From positions 1 through 40,077 of the forward strand of contig CALUXV010000011.1 of assembly GCA_944324835.1 (NCBI GenBank): a stretch of DNA of 40,077 bases. Reading direction: 5' to 3'. Under the pieces are notes generated by a model. That model was not told where the DNA came from. It did no database searches and saw only the letters and a program-made list of their open reading frames with translations. A program made the position numbers and the translations under genes. Shown in pieces: positions 34,201 through 40,077 of the stretch (positions are counted from its first letter, which is position 1; each line of letters starts with the position of its first letter). The stretch is from Candidatus Gastranaerophilales bacterium (lineage in GTDB: Bacteria; Cyanobacteriota; Vampirovibrionia; Gastranaerophilales; Gastranaerophilaceae).

Positions 34201-34744
34201 AATCCAAACGGTTTAGTATATATTTTTTTTGTTTTGTTGATGTATCTGTTGAAGCAATAAAGTAATCCAGATTACTTTCAACCCGCTTAATATTTGGATT
34301 CTTTTCATCATTAAGCTGCGATAAATCCAATTTTGATAGTATATTTTTTCTTGAATTTAAAATATCTTTTTCGTCGTCATTGAGTTTTTTAGATACTTTA
34401 AAAGTTTTATCTATTTCCGAAGCATATTTTTGTTGTGTAATAGGATCCGAAATCGATAACGATTTTATAGCAGCATTATGAAGTTTTGATTTCCAATTGT
34501 TTGCCGGCTCTTTTCCTAAGTCAATATTTGTACCGTATTGTAAATTGTCAGCAATATCAAGTAAAAACTTAACATTGTTTTCTCCAGGTTCATCAGCAAG
34601 ATTGTTGATTGCATTATTAATCTTTATTTTATTGTTTTCTGTTAAAGAATAATCATTATTTTGCTTTAATTGTTGTATCGTATTTCTATCTTCACGGCGC
34701 CCTTTGAAATTTAAAATAGGCGTGTTATTTATACTTAACTTCAT
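28289..34744 (-). CDS. Giant 2151-aa protein with a split papain-like Cys-His-Asn site
   Basis: One uninterrupted frame; AAAGGGAA upstream of ATG 34744. No signal peptide or membrane helix. Residues 224-236 read INQKQHGMCAAIS and align with the papain active-site NQxxxxxCxAxS pattern: oxyanion Gln Q226, nucleophile candidate C232. Residues 935-960 carry GGHAQYV and YHDNTWG, matching the papain GHA and NSWG blocks: H937 and N957. Between them lie about 700 residues, mostly charged helices, including a near-repeat of about 60 aa around residues 575-670 (LGIKPDKKEVVDTL and LGLNKPDKNKVLKE). Residues ~1000-2151 are again mostly helical and lysine/aspartate-rich. A cytosolic protease, transglutaminase-like enzyme or exported effector are all possible. 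The papain-fold call is from motif matching only. Confidence 0.6.
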   Translation of the reverse strand: MKLSINNTPILNFKGRREDRNTIQQLKQNNDYSLTENNKIKINNAINNLADEPGENNVKFLLDIADNLQYGTNIDLGKEPANNWKSKLHNAAIKSLSISDPITQQKYASEIDKTFKVSKKLNDDEKDILNSRKNILSKLDLSQLNDEKNPNIKRVESNLDYFIASTDTSTKQKKYILNRLDYFLSPEYKINPQLTDKKTKVFAEMINDLVVNTPDSKTPNTKAINQKQHGMCAAISIARKLTSYEYKSKYVDSILSELDDSPNIMVYDKTQIGKGVKVPVRKTFVDFNDAEKKGYRIVDASTTQWMNIGGMYNSTNVSKSYYVPFDRENFGTNTDERYIIPTDNSIATKQAYYQALLKSKEAIGAAKKMQLTKKINNVQLHQDRDKDIAYLQKMNQLLKSNIKQVLPEMSDNNIRLVTNQVLSLRQDISLDIEKIKDGKNKYRFIPNEESEMKDRKVKAFLQDTYGNQIVTEQLEKNVPQIRELTESIIDTEQKLKPNVSQSANVVKNRKLFEAAAAYRNQVRASLEDSDYLTDKMIKYNIPDQDTLLSNNMKKVIKYIDKTGDEEYINHFSNVLGIKPDKKEVVDTLTELDTEVDSILTDGLDYIYKSLGFESRKDFLLNDISSLKLAINSGDKESLKDAAFTLGLNKPDKNKVLKEYNKFEDILNQGADNKEYIEIYNKIGNKNQLQTCANLYNVIFNAFLNNTNELNTEIINNFNIANGLSDVTPIEESKEKLLGIGRAFNNMAANIAFVRQIMNIQDKYGNILNDASPKSAVMSKMENNNEVIPVKDLIPLRNRFDKIDKLRSQDEFSSRQGKISDPSLYKFSKQEKETLHKISKSINQMYSDVNKETAFVLGEIRGPLEESTRKTGLSMGSYWVLQKTGGMHTEQEVKILQQMTDKKYQSTLDLDKAIDKIKNTPHSGISGTSVFHNRIGGHAQYVAEISPVNGKDVLYHDNTWGASELENTWADSDGILHTDYSDTRGGETGYITNNKYRNGNYVEDLKYKTGYVPPRKVENKQLRKLTGETDGYKFSTVFDMIIPGTDGSTKRTAAAIKDNIFIPPSSYLDDFTNLASKMTQDEIKSSIMRCKQAGSSYSQKYNKMIEHLDTTPFNKGIESEEDYNSLADNDSIKVNFEKAALVRSFPDGADWKELAKAETVSQVKEFEKKRDDKARSYFNYAFAKEPEILNAYIMDKNVNKLDEIISGALDKYHIEIDNNDKDKILKKTIIYDKNDKEQFDGSLKHTIDFAVNKTLKSFDNVLPESENSKLAKEDIRENLTKSLSDALYFNESDINNTSTKFKAITKYIDRKYNPETNADFANEYKRLQDMTIDEFMKETSDVKHEDLAIKDYTGYEMLKRFKASDEKTESTVRNIMFQKELLQDITLSNTKSKYKYHKLYKQKQGVTYKGPRTFDDLYRDYYFALQTLEYEKMFNKYKDKNLKTYAATPSYPKIDVIDKKKIDEQCNSISTASLKILEDVNIKKNTIRLYNLHDELSMTINNLPDNSKVSKKQIQNINNLAGQFVTLTYGDESSKQLTDSAMKLLDINNKQTGNDYKKAFTNLDKQMNGLKILNSTDDLNKSIKSDISSLKMLHNSILGSIPKHYQNTVREDINNWMREELKSNDMRHDTTQRMQILSSNIDKYSITKKNFSITKQEYLNDLSTNIMTIKQIKVAADNNRFLNQQYTQIYNESLKQILPLLQNNNKEELINAVENLIHANTTLKKNDINNILSQYIDTNSKQSKSLSKSIQELNKSNILENKLKISMYDRLKKIDKSTNIFINGNIKPEYQQSIQESVKNTIKYSVKYTNKYNEEKAVEAQDKFFNDYKKYHMLNYPVELLNEYLLLSAKDGELNSKDTKVVSNAKREFNLKESSLISAMEVASLVEMQDILMDAISTGNAATVAEKFADFDVPLLATNSKSKDLLSMDDAIAIDYIVKKLVIGENDETAVMFINQLGLADKFLKVQNEFFKPDDAKKDIDTLVSILGTTNKEAKIVNEEIKPLIDESFDQNENFNQKIDEAKTNIIQRTKKMDRKNDIKVYLEALDSAKTILSISPDLPKSTIIAQYMNKALFEVGENANEDIADIQTKLNVIPLIYNMISKLDIPEYSETYKELEIYKNKFKVFQEYNNARLSTALKNNYDAMQVTYVDE

Positions 34745-34861
34745 ATATTCCCTTTATACACAACTAGTATTTTTTATAGTAAAAACCTGTTTTAAGATTT
34801 TTTTGCTATTTTATTACAATTTTTTAAGAAAATTGTATAAAAGACACTTAATTAATCCTTA

Positions 34862-34889
34862 TAGACAAATAATTTTTATGTTATACAAT
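34862..34889 (+). promoter_or_regulatory. Sigma-70-type promoter of the rpoZ-ligA operon
   Basis: TAGACA (34862-34867), a 16-base spacer, and TACAAT (34884-34889); each box matches consensus in five of six positions. It lies about 30 bases before the rpoZ-like start. Confidence 0.6.
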
Positions 34890-34920
34890 AGAATTGTTAG
34901 GTTAAGAGGACTTATAAAAT

Positions 34921-35163
34921 ATGATGGATCAAATTGTTAAAGTAGTTTGGGATTTAAATGATAACTCAGAAAACCGTTATCAACTGGTATATGAAATTGC
35001 GGAACTCGCAAAAAAATTAGTAGATGAAACTCAAATGAAAAAAAATCGTGAAGATTTTGGTTTTGAAGAATATACTGATTCTTCTTATAAAAAAGAAAAT
35101 CCGGTTGAACACGCTATCATGGTTAAAGCTGCTGAAGCTGACGATGATAGGCTTGTTGGTTAA
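34921..35163 (+). CDS. rpoZ: RNA polymerase omega subunit-like protein
   Basis: 80 aa. The omega pattern is visible: NRYQLVYEIAELAKKLVDE (conserved helix near residues 18-36), a variable linker, then NPVEHAIMVKAAEAD (the KPVxxAxxE segment). Omega aids assembly and ppGpp response of RNA polymerase. Starts at ATG 34921 or 34924; AGAGGA lies about 10 bases upstream. It is the first gene of a run ending with ligA and has a recognisable promoter. The Arg/Lys-rich N-terminus of classical omega is replaced by an acidic one, so the assignment is probable rather than certain. Confidence 0.7.
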   Translation: MMDQIVKVVWDLNDNSENRYQLVYEIAELAKKLVDETQMKKNREDFGFEEYTDSSYKKENPVEHAIMVKAAEADDDRLVG

Positions 35164-35232
35164 AAGTTTTTGAAAATGGGGTAGAATATTTCTGCCCTAT
35201 TTTTATGTGTTTTGTCTTTGAGGGGTGGTATT

Positions 35233-36033
35233 ATGCAAAAAACTATTGATTTTATTAACAAACAAATCAAAGATTTTAAACCGGAAATAGGGATTGTTTT
35301 AGGTTCCGGATTGGGTGATTTAGCAGATGAGTTTTGCGAGATATCTATTCCATATTCCAAAATCCCGGGTTTCCCAACATCTACTGTTAAAGGTCATAAG
35401 GGACAATTAGTTTTTGCAGAAATAAACGGGAAAAAAGTAATGATGATGCAGGGACGTTTTCATTATTATGAAGGTCATCCTATGGATGTTGTTACATACC
35501 CGATTAAAATTATGAAAAAACTCGGGATAAAAACAGTTATTCTTACAAATGCTGCAGGCGGAGTAAATGTTTATTTTAAACCTTCTGATTTAATGCTTAT
35601 AACTGACCATATCAACTTTATGGGAAATAATCCTTTAATTGGACCAAATGATGACAGTTTAGGAACAAGATTCCCTGATATGAGTGAAATTTATACAAAA
35701 TCGCTAAGAGAGAAAGCAAGAAATTGTGCCAAAAAACTTGGTATTGATTTGCAGGAAGGTGTTTATATGGCACTGACCGGCCCTACATATGAGACCCCTG
35801 CAGAAGTTAAAATGGTTAGACTTTTAGGTGCAGATGCTGTCGGGATGTCGACAGTTCCTGAAGCGATTGTTGCAAGTTATTGTAAAATGAATGTCTTAGG
35901 TTTAAGTTGTATTTGTAATTCTGCGGCCGGAATTTCTACGGTTGGATTATCTCATGAAGAAGTCTTACAAGCTGCTGAAGCTGCAAAATCTAAGTTTAAG
36001 AGTTTAGTATTGGAAGTTATTAAAGAAATATAG
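35233..36033 (+). CDS. punA: Purine nucleoside phosphorylase (PNP-I trimeric type)
   Basis: 266 aa from MQKTID (GAGGGGTGG upstream; the frame starts earlier at 35212 but the ribosome site decides). It cleaves inosine or guanosine with phosphate to base and ribose-1-phosphate in purine salvage. Seen: GSGLG phosphate loop, GRFHYYEGHP, NAAGG, ALTGPTYETPAE and GMSTVPEAIVA with the catalytic region. Adenosine-type DeoD is excluded by these blocks. It is in line with rpoZ and speB with short gaps. Confidence 0.94.
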   Translation: MQKTIDFINKQIKDFKPEIGIVLGSGLGDLADEFCEISIPYSKIPGFPTSTVKGHKGQLVFAEINGKKVMMMQGRFHYYEGHPMDVVTYPIKIMKKLGIKTVILTNAAGGVNVYFKPSDLMLITDHINFMGNNPLIGPNDDSLGTRFPDMSEIYTKSLREKARNCAKKLGIDLQEGVYMALTGPTYETPAEVKMVRLLGADAVGMSTVPEAIVASYCKMNVLGLSCICNSAAGISTVGLSHEEVLQAAEAAKSKFKSLVLEVIKEI

Positions 36034-36044
36034 AGGAGAGTATT

Positions 36045-36881
36045 ATGTTAAAAGGACCTTTTTTAGATAGAAATTGGATGGGACAAAATCCTGATTATGA
36101 AGGTTCTGATATAGTAATGCTCGGAATGCCGTTTGATGGTACAGTTTCTTATCGTTCCGGTTCAAGGTTTGCCCCTGAGCAAATCAGACTAGCAAGCTGG
36201 GGGTTGGAAGAATATTCTCCGATTTTTGACAAACACTTAGAAGATTGTAATTTTCATGATGCCGGAGATTTGGAGTTTCCTCTGGGTAATACACAAAAAA
36301 CACTTGATGTGATAGAAGAAAATGTAAGACAAATATATAAAGATGGTAAAAGAGTTTTCGGTATCGGCGGGGAACATCTTGTAACTTATCCTGAAATTTG
36401 TGCAGTATCTGAATTTTATGATGATTTGGCAATTATTCATTTTGATGCTCATACAGATTTAAGAGAGGAATATATGGGAGAGGCACTTTCTCATTCTGCA
36501 GTTATAAGACTTTCAACTAAAAAAGTTAAACCAGAAAATATTAAACAAATCGGTATCCGTTCAGGAATGAAAGAAGAATTTGAGTTTATGAAAAAACATA
36601 ATACTCTTGCTAAAAATTATTCCGATTTGGACTCTTTAAAAAATAAGCCTGTATTTGTAACTGTTGATTTAGATGTGCTTGATACATCTATCATGCCGGG
36701 AACGGGAACTCCGGAAGTCGGAGGGCTTGAATTTAATGAACTTATCGGTTGGTTTAAGTATTTAAAAGATTTTAATATTGTAGGAGCTGATGTTGTTGAA
36801 CTTGCACCTGACTATGATACATCAGGAGCTTCCACTGCCGTTGCAACAAAAGTTATTCGTGAATTATTAATGATAATGTAA
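36045..36881 (+). CDS. speB: Agmatinase/ureohydrolase family protein
   Basis: 278-aa binuclear Mn enzyme of the arginase/agmatinase family; agmatinase makes putrescine plus urea. Metal ligands seen: H111 (GGEH), D134, H136 and D138 (FDAHTD), D208 and D210 (VDLDVLD). N-terminal MLGMPFDGTVSYRSGSRFAP is typical of bacterial SpeB and length fits. GGAGAG precedes the ATG 11 bases after punA. No arginine decarboxylase or spermidine synthase is nearby, so the guanidino substrate remains unconfirmed. Confidence 0.9.
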   Translation: MLKGPFLDRNWMGQNPDYEGSDIVMLGMPFDGTVSYRSGSRFAPEQIRLASWGLEEYSPIFDKHLEDCNFHDAGDLEFPLGNTQKTLDVIEENVRQIYKDGKRVFGIGGEHLVTYPEICAVSEFYDDLAIIHFDAHTDLREEYMGEALSHSAVIRLSTKKVKPENIKQIGIRSGMKEEFEFMKKHNTLAKNYSDLDSLKNKPVFVTVDLDVLDTSIMPGTGTPEVGGLEFNELIGWFKYLKDFNIVGADVVELAPDYDTSGASTAVATKVIRELLMIM

Positions 36882-38873
<1,992 letters not shown>

Positions 38874-38881
38874 GGAACGAT

Positions 38882-39328
38882 ATGAGAAAGAATTTTAGAG
38901 TAATACAAATTAATGGTTTTAGAGGGATACTTGTTGCTCTCGCAATTTTAGCATGCTTAATTGCCGGTTTTGTAATTTTCCCTGGTTATGTTGCAATGGA
39001 ACTATGGAATTTCATATCATCAAAAACAATGCTTATTCCACAGCTTGCTCTGATGCAAGGAGTTTTACTGTGGGGGATAATGGTTGTTTCTTATATGATT
39101 ATTAAAAAACGCAGTGTAATAGTTTCTTTTAAACAGCCGACAGAGTTGTCTGAAGCTGAACTTGATGAAGTCATGGAACGTATTAAAATGGAAACAACTG
39201 CTCGTATGATGTCTGATGTGATTGCTAAATCAAGAATGGAAAAGAAGTCTACAATATTAGATGTTCATTCATCTGACATTGAACCAAAAGACGAAGTAAG
39301 TACATCAAACAAAGATATTGACAATTAA
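38882..39328 (+). CDS. Two-TM membrane protein with cytoplasmic tail
   Basis: 148 aa, no family recognised. Hydrophobic segments at residues ~14-35 and ~52-74 are followed by a charged helical tail (SEAELDEVMERIKMETTARM) ending in an acidic stretch. AAGGAACG precedes the ATG, 8 bases after ligA, so it is the last gene of the rpoZ-punA-speB-ligA run. The tail could bind a cytoplasmic partner. The antisense frame covering its end and the downstream tRNAs is spurious. Confidence 0.7.
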   Translation: MRKNFRVIQINGFRGILVALAILACLIAGFVIFPGYVAMELWNFISSKTMLIPQLALMQGVLLWGIMVVSYMIIKKRSVIVSFKQPTELSEAELDEVMERIKMETTARMMSDVIAKSRMEKKSTILDVHSSDIEPKDEVSTSNKDIDN

Positions 39329-39355
39329 TTATGTCCTTAATACAATAGTTTTGTT

Positions 39356-39427
39356 GCCGGTATAGCTCAACGGTAGAGCAACGGTTTTGTAAACCGTAGG
39401 TTGTAGGTTCGATTCCTATTACCGGCT
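39356..39427 (+). tRNA. tRNA-Thr (anticodon TGT)
   Basis: 72-nt cloverleaf: acceptor GCCGGTA/TACCGGC, D-stem GCTC/GAGC, anticodon stem ACGGT/ACCGT with loop TTTGTAA (TGT, reads ACA), T-arm GTAGG TTCGATT CCTAT. Discriminator T; CCA is not encoded. Confidence 0.96.
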
Positions 39428-39463
39428 TTTTTAACACTTTGACAGTTGAAATAATATCCATAA

Positions 39464-39535
<72 letters not shown>

Positions 39536-39574
39536 TTTTTGAATTCGAAGGGCGAATGGAATTGTTAGAGTAGA

Positions 39575-39604
39575 TGATAATTAAATAAGGGTAGGTGCCC
39601 GAGT
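39575..39604 (+). repeat. Direct repeat including a truncated tRNA-Tyr 5' end
   Basis: 30 bases identical to 39735-39764. The last 16 (39589-39604) equal the first 16 of tRNA-Tyr and then diverge, so this is a tRNA 5' fragment with its leader, 160 bases upstream of the intact gene. Confidence 0.85.
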
Positions 39605-39627
39605 AAGCCCGAAGGCCTGGGTCCTGA

Positions 39628-39720
39628 AAAAAATGATTAAGTATCATTTTTTGAAGTTAAGTAGGTAGTTAGTCCTGCCACTCGGAGCACATACATGACA
39701 ATATCAAGCTATGCTTGATA
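39628..39720. other. Structured non-coding spacer with two hairpins
   Basis: Between the tRNA fragment and tRNA-Tyr lie a 10-bp stem AAAAAATGAT/ATCATTTTTT (39628-39652) and an 8-bp stem TATCAAGC/GCTTGATA (39702-39720). GCCACTCGGAGCAC at about 39677-39690 is nearly the reverse complement of the tRNA-Tyr 5' region (one extra base). No gene is seen. Confidence 0.5.
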
Positions 39721-39748
39721 ATTAAAAATATAATTGATAATTAAATAA

Positions 39749-39831
39749 GGGTAGGTGCCCGAGTGGCTAAAGGGAGCAGACTGTAAATCTGCCGTCGCGA
39801 GACTACGGTGGTTCGAATCCACCCCTGCCCA
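39749..39831 (+). tRNA. tRNA-Tyr (anticodon GTA)
   Basis: 83-nt class II tRNA: acceptor GGGTAGG/CCTGCCC, long variable arm (around CGTCGCGAGACTACG), anticodon stem GCAGA/TCTGC with loop CTGTAAA (GTA), T-arm GGTGG TTCGAAT CCACC, discriminator A. Its last 11 bases are repeated 180 bases downstream. Confidence 0.96.
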
Positions 39832-39897
39832 GTACTATTTAAGAAGAACTCCGTGAGGGGTTCTTTTTTTATGGCAGAGGTGTTTCTCACCACCGTG
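39821..39897 (+). repeat. 77-bp direct repeat, copy 1
   Basis: Identical over exactly 77 bases to 40001-40077. Contains the last 11 bases of tRNA-Tyr, the terminator and about 27 following bases. Confidence 0.95.
39844..39870 (+). terminator. Intrinsic terminator after tRNA-Tyr
   Basis: 9-bp stem AAGAACTCC/GGGGTTCTT (one G-U) with GTGA loop, followed by a T run. The whole hairpin is repeated at 40024-40050. Confidence 0.85.
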
Positions 39898-39955
39898 GTG
39901 GTTCTTCCTCCATTGCCTTTTGTATTTATTTCAAATTTTAATTACAATATTCCAC

Positions 39956-39980
39956 GCAAAACGATACTTAATCGTTTTGC
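39956..39980. other. 10-bp hairpin between the repeat copies
   Basis: GCAAAACGAT/ATCGTTTTGC with a 5-base loop and no T run after it. The rest of 39898-40000 shows no gene. Confidence 0.6.
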
Positions 39981-40000
39981 TGAACGGCAACGGAGTCCTT

Positions 40001-40077
40001 ACCCCTGCCCAGTACTATTTAAGAAGAACTCCGTGAGGGGTTCTTTTTTTATGGCAGAGGTGTTTCTCACCACCGTG
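40001..40077 (+). repeat. 77-bp direct repeat, copy 2 (window end)
   Basis: Exact copy of 39821-39897, ending at the last base of the window. It starts with the tRNA-Tyr 3' end, but the preceding bases do not form a tRNA. Confidence 0.95.

Noticed and set aside
39821-40077. Attachment site of an integrated element at tRNA-Tyr
   Set aside because: The 3'-end duplication fits, but only 180 bases lie between the copies and no integrase is visible; an assembly loop or tandem repeat explains it better.

Overview
The window is AT-rich, gene-dense bacterial DNA that uses the standard code. Two proteins point to a diderm envelope: an OstA/LptD-like outer-membrane protein and an AsmA-like protein. 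Together with a large-type SRP RNA, a FliW-CsrA pair and several large proteins without a signal peptide, this fits the non-photosynthetic cyanobacterial sister lineage (Vampirovibrionia/Melainabacteria, perhaps Gastranaerophilales). That assignment is inference from gene content; no rRNA or marker tree is available here.

Layout. 1-3450: a SAM methyltransferase and a Pro/Glu/Lys-rich repeat protein converge on a shared hairpin terminator; a 46-aa gene, a small lipoprotein and a 118-aa protein follow. 3446-6233 (-): a STAND-like NTPase/TPR protein overlaps rsmG. 6349-11545 (+): a 34-aa membrane peptide, an M23 murein hydrolase, the OstA/LptD-like protein, a FucA-type class II aldolase and an unrecognised 363-aa protein. 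11542-15679 (-): the AsmA-like protein and an orphan family 3 solute-binding protein. 15772-18307 (+): a C_GCAxxG redox protein, an ArnA/Fmt-type formyltransferase, an endonuclease-IV-like TIM barrel and a HAD-fold protein. 18308-23763 (-): tRNA-Arg, miaB, a DEDDh exonuclease, two small proteins, the SRP RNA and a TPR-fliW-csrA-TPR cluster. 23956-26568 (+): an ABC1/UbiB-like kinase with a long N-terminal extension. 26676-34744 (-): gpmI, preceded by a 2151-aa giant protein. 34921-39328 (+): rpoZ-like, punA, speB, ligA and a two-TM protein. 39356-40077: two tRNA-Thr genes and a tRNA-Tyr in a rearranged repeat region that ends the window.

The most striking item is the giant protein at 28289-34744. 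It has a papain-like Cys-His-Asn triad (C232, H937, N957), with the Cys and His blocks about 700 residues apart. Other points are probable leaderless mRNAs, several convergent gene pairs that overlap or abut, and a 77-bp exact repeat at the window end that looks like an assembly-graph loop over a 180-bp tandem unit beside tRNA-Tyr.
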